Positions 54,137-64,000 of a DNA stretch of 64,000 nt are shown here, one piece after another (positions within the stretch are counted from its first letter, which is position 1; each line of letters starts with the position of its first letter). This DNA is from Melieria omissa (lineage: Eukaryota > Arthropoda > Insecta > Diptera > Ulidiidae), in NCBI GenBank assembly GCA_963971225.1, contig OZ020269.1, forward strand, positions 22,956,084 through 23,020,083, written 5' to 3'. The translations under genes and the position numbers were made by a program. The notes beneath the pieces were generated by a model. The model searched no databases. It was given only the letters and a program-made list of their open reading frames with translations, and was not told the DNA's origin.

Positions 54137-55221
54137 ATCTAAATCGGATTATATTAACTATGCCAACTAGAGCCATAAATTTCATACAAAAATATTGGAT
54201 CGTTTTTTATTATACGAAATCTTTTTATTGACATTATAAAAATATGTTTTAATAAACTTTAGTGTAAGTCTATAAGTCTTAACAGTCTAAAGGTCATCTT
54301 TATGCCTTCAGTACCCAACAAAATTTTTCCTAATAAATATAGCATTTATTTTTATTAACAAAACAACAATTTTTATATACAAGTTTCTGCCTAATTTGGG
54401 TCATAATAACCGTTACTCTTCTTACCGTTACTTTTTTTCAAAAAATTTTAAACCAAAATGTTTGCCTTACATTTTGCTCAATGTGTGTCATAACACATTA
54501 CAGAAACAAAAACAAAACAAGCACAACCAACAAAAAATTTACCAAATGAATGCATTTTCATTGTTGTTTAGCTGCATTTGTGCCCCAGTGGCAATGTGCA
54601 ATACACACATACATACACACAAACAACAAAAACAATTGTAAAACAAAACAAGCCTCAGTTTGTTTTTTTTCATTTTGTTGCTTTGTCTGTTTTCTGTTTT
54701 TTTAACTTTGTATCTTTTATCAATTTGGCGCACCAGGCGCACCAAAACAATATGGATGACTTTAGTTTTCAACGGTTATTAGCTAAATTGTTTTTGACCA
54801 AAGTTACATAATCGCTTTTGTGTGTTTGTTGATTGGAAATGAATGGAATTTGTTATGGTGTGCCGTCGCCGACAACGGTCAACGTTAGTGGCCGCTGGCG
54901 GCTTCTGCTTTTGTTAAAGTCTGCATTTGTCTTTGAATGTCTTTAGGTACAAATGGTTATTTTAAAAAGTGTTATTTTATGAAATTTGCCAATTTGGACA
55001 GAAAACTGAGACAACTCAGTGGCATTGTTATGTTTTGACTCATACGAAAGTTTTTTTTTAGCGTTTTTGCGAAATTCCAGGTTTGTAAATACAAAGCAAC
55101 CTGTTTATTCTTTGTTTGTATTGTAAATTTATTAATAAACGAATTTATCTGATGTTGTTCTAAGTTCGAATGTTATATTAAGATGTGATAGTTTGATACC
55201 AACGATTTAACCTCAGAAAGA
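54137..55221. other. Non-coding DNA
   Basis: 54165-54225 is the mariner-associated 3' sequence shared with 48485. The rest is AT-rich without gene signals; CA/CAAA tracts lie near 54600-54650. Confidence 0.45.
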
Positions 55222-55572
55222 AGGGGTCATTAGACCGTTGAATGACATTAGAGCTACGACCAGGTCTCTCTTTCACTGAATACTGTCACAGCTGTGGTTT
55301 GGTAGATAAAGAAGAAGGCTCTTTGACACTTTTTTAAAGTCTGACAGGCTCTGCAGGAACGCTGACTCCGTGCCTTGGGACTAAGATTCCTAGCGGACCT
55401 GAAATTCCAGAACTGCTCTTCTTCGTTCAGAGGTGGAACAGGTTTGCTCTGGATTGAGAGTGATTTGTTAGCTATAGAACGATTTAATAAGGAATTCACA
55501 GTGGGCCAACTTGGCCTTTGAGTGGAAGTGCGGTCTCTGTGCCGCACACACCCTTCTCTCTCTAACCTAACC
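55222..55572 (+). pseudogene. LOA-type retrotransposon C-terminus and 3' end
   Basis: The + strand reads EYCHSCGLVDKEE (knuckle), then in another frame QALQER*LRALGLRFLADL and LKFQNCSSS, matching CPALQERRLRTLGSRFLTDL of the 20627 copy. The 3' UTR (GGCCTTTGAGTGGAAGTGCG, CCGCACACACCCTTCTC) is the complement of 20535-20575 and ends in CTAACCTAACCT. Frameshifted, with an internal stop. The family is that of the intact copy. Confidence 0.75.
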
Positions 55573-58168
55573 TATAATTTGACGGTGCTAAATGATGGTA
55601 CAGAGTCCTTGTATACAAAATCCAACTTGTCGTTGATTTGAGTAGACAGATTGCCTTTCAAAAACAAATATCTAATGTTCTTTACTCAAATTTTTTCACA
55701 AAAATCCACACATCGATTCTCTTAAACCATTGTCAAGCACCAGTTACCCATTCAAAATGGCTTAGATTGTAGTGAACACCTTTCAAAAAGCAATTTCGTT
55801 GACAAGTAATGCCTTCTTTATGTTGAGGTCAAAATCTTTTTGGACCACTGTCTCTCTCTCCCATTCATATTTTGTCTGTAATCATGATTGAATATAATCT
55901 GAAATAGTGTTTTAAATTTGTATCACACTCTGTTCACCAAAACTATAACCACACCCACTAATAACCAAAAATATTAACCGTAAAACATTTAGCATAAATT
56001 AAATGCTTCAAATATTTTGCCTCATAAATCACACTTAAATCACAAACTCACATAATCCTCCAATACAAAACCAACAATCCAAATTCCCCAAAACTTAATC
56101 CAAGCCATGCAAAATTCTGATCAATGCGAAGCGATTTTGGCAACGCACCTCAGCTTCTATTTTCAAAGCGTTTTGCTCGTTGCACATAAAACTCCAATAA
56201 TCTGTCAATTTAAGCGTCTATCAAAACAACAACAACAAATTGTTACTAGCACTGCCCGAAATTGCCGCAAATGGATAAACTGCTCAACATAAGCGCATTA
56301 AAAATTTTGTGACAGTAACGGCAACAACAACAACAACAGCAAAGTGGCACTTCCGTAACACAAACAATGTCAAAATATTAGTTTCGAGCACAACAACAAC
56401 AACAACAATACCATAATTAAAATTGCCTTTGGGCCATCGTTGAGCGCCTCTAATTTATGTCTGTGTGTGTGCCACAACAACAACAATTGATAATAAAAAT
56501 TTATTGTCTGCGGCATGGCAAAGCTTTGCGTTCATGGGTTGGCAACGAAAATGTATTAAATTGTTTAGTCATATTTAAACCGATTATCAAAATTAAACGC
56601 ACATGAACAGCGCTGCCACACACACAAGCACACACGCACACATAGATTCCGATTACGTTTGGTAGCAATGTATGCGTTGNNNNNNNNNNNNNNNNNNNNN
56701 NNNNNNNNNNNNNNNNNNNNNNNNNNNNNNNNNNNNNNNNNNNNNNNNNNNNNNNNNNNNNNNNNNNNNNNNNNNNNNNNNNNNNNNNNNNNNNNNNNNN
56801 NNNNNNNNNNNNNNNNNNNNNNNNNNNNNNNNNNNNNNNNNNNNNNNNNNNNNNNNNNNNNNNNNNNNNNNNNNNNNNNATGCAATTTGCAAAAACAACA
56901 TATTTGCATGTAGATAGTTTGAAATTGCCACGAAAAATAAAATTTAAACTCAAACTGCATCGAACAACTAAAAACTCTTAAAAACCTTAACTACTTTTAA
57001 GGCACATCTGGCAACCCTAGATGTGGTTATGCTAATCAATTGCACTCAATTATGGAGCACCCAATAATTGAGCAATAAAACACAGTTAGATCGCTCAATC
57101 GATACGTCCAACAATCTGCAAATCCATTTCCTGCTGCTTCCAAAAACCCACAAAATCCCAACACTTCCACTGTCAAACGCTAAAGTTTAAAATACCCAAC
57201 ACAAATACACACACACACACATATATGTATAACACCCATAGGCAGTCATCGGCAGCGCAACACACCTTTAGCCGCAAAATAATGTCAAATGTCATTTGCC
57301 GCACCGAAATCACGTTTCGACAATTTGACAATTTGACGATTTGATGACGAAAACCAATTAAAGTTAACATGGCTTGGTAGCAACAAACTCAAACCGCACA
57401 ACTTCAACACAATTGAGACGCTCACGGCGCGACACACACACACAGACACACAGACACATAGACACAGAGACACTTTGGCTGATGGAATCGATACGACAAT
57501 AAAATTCAATACATTGAAGTGATTAACCCACGTCGACATTAATGTGGCATGGCAGCCACAAAATCAGCCGCCAACAACAACAACAACAACAATTGCATGC
57601 ACACAATTTAGCTGTGCTACGTATTGAACGACCACGAGACAATATGGCAACGTGGCAATGCGATTTTCATTTTCAATCTATTTTTATTTGAATTGTTTTT
57701 TTTTGTTTGTTTTTGGTTTTTTGTTTTGCGGCTTAAAATTTATAAATTACATAATGTTTGTTGGTGGCATTTGGGTGAAAGAGGATTAATTGGAGGGAGA
57801 GAGAGATAGAAAAAAAAAGTTATTATTTAATTGCACGCGTGAATGAGATTTCGATCTGTTCATAAAGCGAGCGAGTATATGAGTGAGTGTGTGTGTGTGT
57901 GTAAGAAGTGAAATTTCGGTGTTATTAATCAATTTCGGGCAATGACTTTTTATGTCACTGATGACTGAAATTGAATGTGACAAACAAGTCCGGAAATTAA
58001 AAGTGACAAAATAAAAAAAAAATAAAAAATATTGCACCGATTTACTTTTTTATATAACAGTGCGTGATGTACCAGTTTAACTTTCAACTTTTGTAAAAAC
58101 TTCAGTAAACAGTTTAATTTCTAAAACTGAGTAATCTTTAAAATAATTTTATCTCAAAATACTATAAG
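55573..58168. other. Non-coding DNA with an assembly gap
   Basis: No supported gene. 56680-56879 is a run of 200 N, so content there is unknown. CAA tracts lie at 56227-56240, 56320-56340 and 57578-57592, and CA runs at 56620-56642, 57205-57222 and 57433-57470. A TG run lies near 57888-57902. Confidence 0.5.
56680..56879. other. Assembly gap (200 N)
   Basis: Exactly 200 undetermined bases; frames spanning it are meaningless. Confidence 0.99.
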
Positions 58169-58204
58169 ACTTACAGCTGCAACACAACAGTTGCAGCTGT
58201 AAGT
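58169..58204. repeat. Perfect 15-bp hairpin at a LOA tail
   Basis: ACTTACAGCTGCAAC (58169-58183), loop ACAACA, exact complement at 58190-58204. The LOA 3' tail starts within a few bases of it. Confidence 0.85.
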
Positions 58205-58600
58205 TAAAATTAGGTTAAGTTAGTTACGGGTTAGTTAGGTTAGGTAACGTAGGAAAGGGTGTCTGCGACACAGACCGCATTTCCACTCAGAAGTCGAAAT
58301 GTCCCATTGTAAATCAATTCTTATATTCTTCTGAAGCTAACCAACAGTCTCAATCCGTTGCAAACCAGTTCGATCTCTAAATAAAGGAGAGAATATGAAA
58401 GAATTCAACTTGTGTGTGAAAGTGTTGTATATAGTAGTTTCCACCTGTTATTCACCTCCGCAGCTTCTGCAAACTTTACTGGTCAAGAAGTGATGACTTA
58501 AACAAGCTGTCCAATGGAGCTTCAACTAAGGGACTGTAAAAGTCGCGCGTAAAATAGGGTTTTCCAGAAAGACCGAGTCGATGATAAAATAGAATAAAAC
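58205..58600 (-). mobile_element. LOA-type retrotransposon 3' end, minus strand, decayed
   Basis: GGTTAGTTAGGTTAGGTAACG, AGGAAAGGGTGTCTGCG, CATTTCCACTCAGAAGTCG, TCCCATTGTAAATC and CCAACAGTCTCAATC match, in order, the + strand at 20510-20640, the tail and 3' UTR of the intact copy. Coding words (the complement of a CX2C knuckle near 58460-58475 and of the SLS-type segment near 58530) are present but frameshifted. Confidence 0.7.
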
Positions 58601-58995
58601 AAGCTATGCATGAGGTATGGGAAAGAACGAAATTATTTGTTCTATTGACTTGCAATTTCAAAAAGCCTCACTATAAAAAGTCTAATAAAATTTTGAGGTA
58701 CAATGTGCATCAATGCCTTTGTCCATTGACACTCTCAACAATATATAATGGTTGGTTGGTTGGTTGCCCCAATTAGCGCAAGAAGGCCGTTTTATTGTCA
58801 CTATTCCCGTTTAGTACTACTTACTACGTTTAGTATTATTTAAAGCCACTCCGAGAGATGAATGAAGGCAGAGAGTAAACCCAGGGTGCATTTTACTATG
58901 CCTTCAATGTCGGTAAAGACTGATTTTCCCAACGTCCTCCATCTTCTTCTTGATAGACTCTAGCAGACACAAAGACTGCGACCATATTTTCAGCC
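58601..58995. other. Non-coding DNA
   Basis: No gene signal. A GGTT tetramer run lies near 58750-58765. Confidence 0.5.
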
Positions 58996-59282
58996 GATTG
59001 AATTGAATTGAGTTGAATTGAATTGAATTGAATTGAATTGAATTGAATTTAATTGAACTGAATTGAATTGAATTGAATTAAAATGATTGATTGGTTGATT
59101 GATTGATTGATTGATTGATTAATTGATTGATTGATTAATTGATTGATTGATTAATTGATTTATTGATTGATTGATTGTTTCCTGGATTGATTGATTGATT
59201 GTTTCCTGGATTGATTGATTGATTGACTGATTGATTACTTGATTGATTGATTAGTTGATTTATTGATTGATTGATTGATTGG

Positions 59283-59318
<36 letters not shown>

Positions 59319-59435
59319 CTGACTAATTGATTGATTGATTGATTAATTGATTGATTGATTTATTGATTCATTTTCATTCATTCATTCATTCATTCATTGA
59401 TTTTTTAATTGATTGATTGATTGATCCATTGATTA
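58996..59435. repeat. AATTG pentamer array followed by GATT tetramer array
   Basis: (AATTG)n at 58996-59080 passes directly into (GATT)n at about 59083-59435 with ATTAATTG, TTTCCTGGATTG (twice) and CATT variants. The shift from a 5-bp to a 4-bp unit by loss of one A suggests one array arose from the other. Confidence 0.9.
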
Positions 59436-59541
59436 ATTGTTTGAACTTGACTCATTGTTTAGCCGAAGCAGTTACCTCAAGTTTTGTCACCAAACACTGA
59501 AGAGTCGACTTTGATGGCTATCATTTGGAAATGCTACTTAA

Positions 59542-60049
59542 CCCTTTCGGTTATTCTATGCCATATGGCATAGCCTCTTTTCAGTGCCTTTTTTGGGTCA
59601 AAAACTTGTTTATACTATATTTTTAAATTTTTGTATTTTTCTCTGAAGGTTTTTATACCAAATAATGAAAAAAATATTTTGATTAGTGTACCAAGTAAAT
59701 TGTAAGGGTTCAGAATGTCCTATCGAGCTGCGTATTTTACAAAAAGAGGTCACTTCGTACTTTTATTTATTCTATTACAAAAATCAATTTATTTTCTAGG
59801 TTTATGTAAGTAATCTAGATATTTATTGCTTTAATAAGTGTAAAAAAGTTAGATCCCAAATATAGTTCACTAAGGCTGTACGATTTTTTTATTTCTTACT
59901 ATTTGCCATATTTCATGATGCCCAAAAACCACTTTTTTGAACAATATTTTAAAAAATTACTTTTGATTATTCATTATGTAGGCTTAAACAGTAATAAAAT
60001 GGAAAATAATGATTTTTAAAGTTAAAAACAAAAAGAAGTACCGAAAGGA
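59542..60049. mobile_element. TTAA-flanked MITE (piggyBac-like)
   Basis: TTAA at 59538-59541 and 60050-60053 flank termini CCCTTTCGGT (59542) and ACCGAAAGGA (ending 60049), inverted with one mismatch over 10 bp and partial match beyond. A perfect 18-bp palindrome CTATGCCATATGGCATAG lies close to the left terminus (about 59556-59573). A TTAA target is the piggyBac hallmark. No transposase frame in 508 bp. Confidence 0.65.
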
Positions 60050-60053
60050 TTAA

Positions 60054-60394
60054 TTGTCAGTCAAACTTGCAGTGGTGATTTGACAACTGTGACTAAATAA
60101 TAATAGATTTAATTAACGACGCCGATACAACTTGGCTGCCAAAATCTGTTAACATTGACTTATCCCTATTGGAGAGCCCACATAGCGAAAGTCTTATATC
60201 AAAAGAAGAGTTTATGCTAAATCCAAATAGTGAATTGAAATATGTGGAGTAAATTCCTAGGTAGTTTAACCGTGGTTTAGCCGTAGGTTGACCACATAAT
60301 CTCATTCCAATTTTTAAAAAGAAACGACTTCAAGTTGAAAAGAGTTCGATTGGAAATCTCAAGGCGGATAGGTTGTAGTTTCTGCGTCTGTATA
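60054..60394. other. Non-coding DNA
   Basis: The short minus-strand frame (60093-60305) has no recognisable motif. Nothing else seen. Confidence 0.5.
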
Positions 60395-60510
60395 ATACAT
60401 ACTTAGGCCTCTCTACGGGCCCATTGTGATACCACAAATTCCAACTGTTTGAAATGTGTATGCAACACTGTTTTTTCAACATGTGTACAACACATATTTA
60501 AAACGGATGA
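60395..60510 (-). repeat. LOA 3' UTR word plus dispersed repeat
   Basis: CTTAGGCCTCTCTACGGGCC and CATTGTGATACCACA resemble LOA 3' UTR words (compare 33270 GGCCCATTGTGATGCCAC). They are followed by the repeat shared with 53735-53829. Confidence 0.5.
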
Positions 60511-60695
60511 GGAAGGGGGACCTATAGTTTTACATCGAATCCGAATGGAGATTTTGGCAATTTGCCTTTCACGATTCGTGATTCCTGTAATTCTCATCTG
60601 CTTCATGTGGAGAAGAAGTAGACTAGTATTGCACCAGCCCGAACTGAGATTCGAACCTAGGGCCCCTGGGATGAGAAGCCAGCGCATTGAAAATT
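60511..60695 (-). mobile_element. tRNA-derived SINE, minus strand
   Basis: The minus strand has a perfect B box GGTTCGAATCT (60647-60657). The head CTGGCTTCTCATCCCAGGGG matches the Met-tRNA-like head at 12305-12330, but the sequence diverges at GCGCATTGAAAATT, before the A box, so the 5' end is missing. The body (GGACCTATAGTTTTACATCG, ATCCGAATGGAGATTTTGG) shares its core with the SINE at 44136, while the head and adjoining TCATCTGCTTCATGTGGA match the SINE at 12222. Confidence 0.65.
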
Positions 60696-63596
60696 TGTGT
60701 TTTCAGCATTGATGCCAATTGCTTTGGTTTTGTCGTCTACAAAATTGAAAATAGTTAGCTCCATGTTTGGCGACAGCGATAATTGCGGTCGTTAAAATCA
60801 TCTTTAATACAAAAGTTCTGATTCTACATTTGGACAGATGCAGTCGCGTCGCTGCCGTCGTCTCTGTGTTCGGGGCATCACAAAGAAACAACTTCAAGTT
60901 AAATTGATTTCGATTGGAAACTCATGTCCTTAGGTTATGTTTTCAAATATTAAAAAAAAATTAAAGAAATGAAGACTGAAACTTGAAAACTTTTCTGATC
61001 CTATTTCGTAAAACTTCAGCTCCATTCTAAGTCAAATTCAACCACAACAGTTGAAAAAACTCAACCTAAAACCTGAAAGGGAATGGTAACTGGTCAAAAC
61101 GCCTTTCAGTCAAATCCAGATTTTCACTTTCAATTTATAAAACATTTTTCATATTTTCTGAAAGCTTAGCCCTGCATTTCAACATGACTCAAATTACGCA
61201 CAACATTTTTCAAAATACAAAATACAATCACCTGTAAAATTAATTAAACATGCTTTGTCAACGCATGCAACAAAAAAACACAAATGCCGCCAGTCAAACA
61301 AACTTATTGCCATCTGTGCAGCATAATTAATCATTTCTAGTCTTTTTTGTTTTGTAATAGTAACTTTTCTGTAGCTTTCAGAGCGACATTCAACGGCAGT
61401 CAACAGTTCGTTGTTCGTTGTAGGCGCGTGCTCTCAATTTTCGGCTACTTTAACAGCCAAAGCATTCAATGCGCACAAGTGCGACATTTCAGCGAAAAAT
61501 ATGACAGATTAATTTTTTTTCGGTTTCTTGCAGACAACAGAAAAAACAAACAACAAGAAACGCACGCAGTGACAACCACTTGGCGAACACTTGCAACAGT
61601 GCTTGTCGCATAATTATTTCGATTTTAATGAAAGCAACGAGGGCGACGCAACAGGAAATGTATGGGGCCGGTTTTTTGGCGGCGCTCGGTGCATGCTGCA
61701 AGGAATTGTGCCGCCCCACGCTTGTCACCGGCATGCGTCGACGTGTGCTCCATGCAACAACAACACGAACAACAACAATTAAACAACAATCTAATGTCTA
61801 TTCATGCGCTCGTTTGCGTTGCTGCACATGTGCCATGCCACCGATAACGAAACTATGGTCAAAATTTGTTGCATGTTTTTGCTATCTTAAAAAAAATCTA
61901 TCTATGTATGTGTGAATGTGTGTGTATGTCTACATGAGTCTCTGTGCAATTTGTTTGCCATTTGACAGTAACGCGAGCCGCCAACTATTCGCTGACTGGC
62001 GGCAGGTTTGCAATTCGGTTGCACTGAATGTGGTTGACCAAAGTTTGTAAAATACTTGAGTGCATGCAATCCGGCATAAAGTGTGGTCAAAGCTGTGCTT
62101 AGCAGCTGGCCATGCGAATAAGGCGAATAAGTGTAGTCAAGTGTTAAATACAAAATGTTTTTTTATTGTTTTTCGTTTGTGCCTGGGTGGCAAATTTTAT
62201 TTAATATTTAAAAAATGCGTTAGGTTTTTGTGAATGTTGAGTATTTAGGTGTTTACTTAAGTTTTTTAAAGTCTGAAATAAATCGAGTCCAGTGCTGTAA
62301 GTGGCGAGTTTCAATGCTCACATTTTTGAGATTAATAGTTTTACAGTTTTTTAATTATGGAAATTTTTCATAGTTTTGTAATGGCAATTGCGGTTGGGTT
62401 GGCAAAGGTGACAATGCTAAAAATTTCATAGAAACCTTAATTTGTAAAGTTTAGAGCAATTGCTCTACCTTTTTAAAACTTGAGGTTCGATTTTTTCTCA
62501 AATTCTATTCAAATTTGCAAAAGTTCAATCTTGTGAGCATCTATTTTAAAATAATATAAATGTTTATACTATATATTTTATAGAAATATAAGAAAATATG
62601 TATTTATGAGTTCGTTCCTACACTTCAAGTTCAGTAACTTGCAAAACCTTTCAACTACCAGCAAGCAATTTGAGTGCAAAAAAAAGTTTAACGACCTGAT
62701 GTCAAACATGCAATTTCACATCGCCGATACGCCAACCGGCCGCGAGTGCATAGGTACAGCACGCTGACAGCTGGCAAAGAAGCAGCAGGCGCGTATGAGG
62801 CGTGGCAAAAAGTCAAAGAAAAACAGCCAGCTGCGTGTGCTTAAATTTCAAGAGGGAGCTAAGCAAAAGCAGCATGCGTAGTCTGCAGGGGAATCACGCT
62901 TTGTTAAACACAAATCGAAAGAACGTCGCAAACACTTTGTTCAATTCTATACCAACTCGAGCACTTGGAATATTTTCATTTCATTTTATGGCGCGCGCGC
63001 ACTAAAAGAATGACACTTGAACAGCTACAGCACACACACTTTGCATATACCAAGAACAAGAACAACAACAACAAATGCCAACAAGAATAACTACAAGCAA
63101 AAAATTACATGAAACTGAAATAATAAAATTGTGTACTAATTGTGCGCCACTCAGGGCTCACACTGGCGCGAGTGGAAAAATCTGCACACATTTTCACATT
63201 TTTAATAAACTTTTCTTAAAACTCCAACCATAAAATGTGAGCGTGGCTGTGAATTTAGGTGAGCGACAGTAAAAAGCCAAAAGAAAATAAAGCGAAATGT
63301 AAATGCGCCAAACAAAAGACTTAAGCAACAAACTCGCGACAGGGCCACAGACAACAGAAACAATCGAACTTCAAATAGTGAACAAAACAGTTAAATTCGC
63401 TTTAGATTGCGCACTCCAACAAAATCACAATCACGTTCACGTTTTAGCGATGCTATTATGAAATAAAATGAAACAGCAACAAATGCGCCAATGGCCAACA
63501 ACAACAAATTGAAATGTTCATTTTGCTGATAACAGCAACAACTTTAGCGGCATTTTTGTTGCACTAAGGTATTAAGACATGAAATTTGACAGAAAA
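60696..63596. other. Non-coding DNA
   Basis: No supported gene. 61340-61740 is GC-richer with CAACGGCAGTCAACAGTTCG-type leader-like words and overlapping frames without motifs, so it could be regulatory. 62690-63000 is also GC-richer. CAA tracts lie at 61757-61790 and 63060-63075. Confidence 0.45.
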
Positions 63597-63658
63597 AAAT
63601 TAAAGAAGAAAGAGAAGCAGAAGAAGAAGAAGAGGAGGAGGAAGAGGAAGAGGAAAGC
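63597..63658. repeat. GAA/GAG purine tract
   Basis: About 60 bases of almost pure purine on the + strand (GAAGAAAGAGAAGCAG, then GAAGAAGAAGAAGAGGAGG). Such tracts can bind GAGA-type factors or form triplex DNA; that is only a possibility here. Confidence 0.85.
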
Positions 63659-63845
63659 AGTCAGCCATTGCCAAAGCTTGTCGGCAGACTTTGGCAGATG
63701 TGCCAAGCGACAGCTACTGCACACAAAAAACAACAACAACAAAAATACATAATATCTAAATAAAATTGTACTTGTTGCTTCGAAATTTATTTAAAATAAG
63801 CAAAAAAAATTAAAAAAAAACCACAACAAGCAAACTCAAACAAAA

Positions 63846-64000
63846 ATGGAAAACGTGCTCAACTCATTTTGGGTTATTTGGTTTGTGTTACTTGTTGTTG
63901 TCTTCGTTGTTGTTGTAATTGTTGTTTTCATTGTTGCTGCATTGACTTTTGTTGAGCGTTATTACGCAATTATCAGCGCTGATGATGCTAACGCTGTTGC
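63846..64000 (+). CDS. Open frame running off the window edge (hypothetical)
   Basis: ATG in good fly context (AAAAATGG) at 63846 opens 51 codons to the edge without a stop: MENVLNSFWVIWFVLL, a Val-rich hydrophobic stretch that would span a membrane, then ALTFVERYYAIISADD. The Val run comes from a (GTT)n microsatellite, so chance is likely. The last 20 residues are less repetitive. Confidence 0.15.
   Translation, partial: MENVLNSFWVIWFVLLVVVFVVVVIVVFIVAALTFVERYYAIISADDANAV

Noticed and set aside
56501..56960. Open frames of 80-150 codons
   Set aside because: They cross the 200-N gap and are artefacts.

Overview
The window is AT-rich, repeat-dominated, gene-poor DNA of an animal, most likely a higher fly. 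The pointers are abundant CAA/CAG-type microsatellites, Jockey and LOA/R1-type non-LTR retrotransposons, mariner and hAT elements, and tRNA-derived SINEs whose core I associate with tephritid fruit flies. The species call is an inference. No complete conventional host protein-coding gene can be supported. The only host-gene signals are a possible first coding exon with a consensus 5' splice site (about 6328-6452), a weak promoter-like patch near 50456, and an open frame running off the right edge (63846-64000). A gap of 200 Ns lies at 56680-56879.

Region by region. 1-9 kb: one half of a dispersed LTR-like repeat, then a hAT-type transposon (1827-5288, perfect 8-bp target duplication) built from ATCGGC repeats. 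A nearly full-length, uninterrupted Jockey retrotransposon copy (2349-4985) sits inside it. 9-20 kb: a cluster of palindromes (8990-9410), a decayed LOA element with a SINE nested in its tail (11120-12366, 16-bp duplication), a 1.1-kb inverted repeat able to fold into one long hairpin (14781-15885), and a degenerate tandem array (15886-17530). 20-27 kb: an 11-bp satellite split by an uninterrupted LOA copy (20511-22824), a GC-rich tandem repeat, and a frameshifted retrotransposon. 29.6-31.3 kb: a large TTTTA array. 33-41 kb: three unrelated degenerate satellites with 120-170 bp units, one carrying a LOA insertion with an 11-bp duplication. 43-46 kb: a LOA 3' fragment (15-bp duplication with one mismatch), a SINE, a piggyBac-like MITE, a 63-bp hAT micro-element and the second LTR-like copy. 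48-60 kb: more TTTTA, AATTG and GATT arrays, two mariner relics, two LOA 3' ends, a TTAA-flanked MITE and a SINE. 60-64 kb: largely unique sequence.

The region looks like intergenic or long-intron DNA shaped by repeated nested insertion and tandem amplification. The observations most worth follow-up are the 1.1-kb hairpin (a candidate source of double-stranded RNA), the shared termini of the large and 63-bp hAT elements, and the link between LOA tails (CCTAA/CCTAC runs) and neighbouring satellites. All similarity and identity statements come from reading the sequence by eye, not from database searches.
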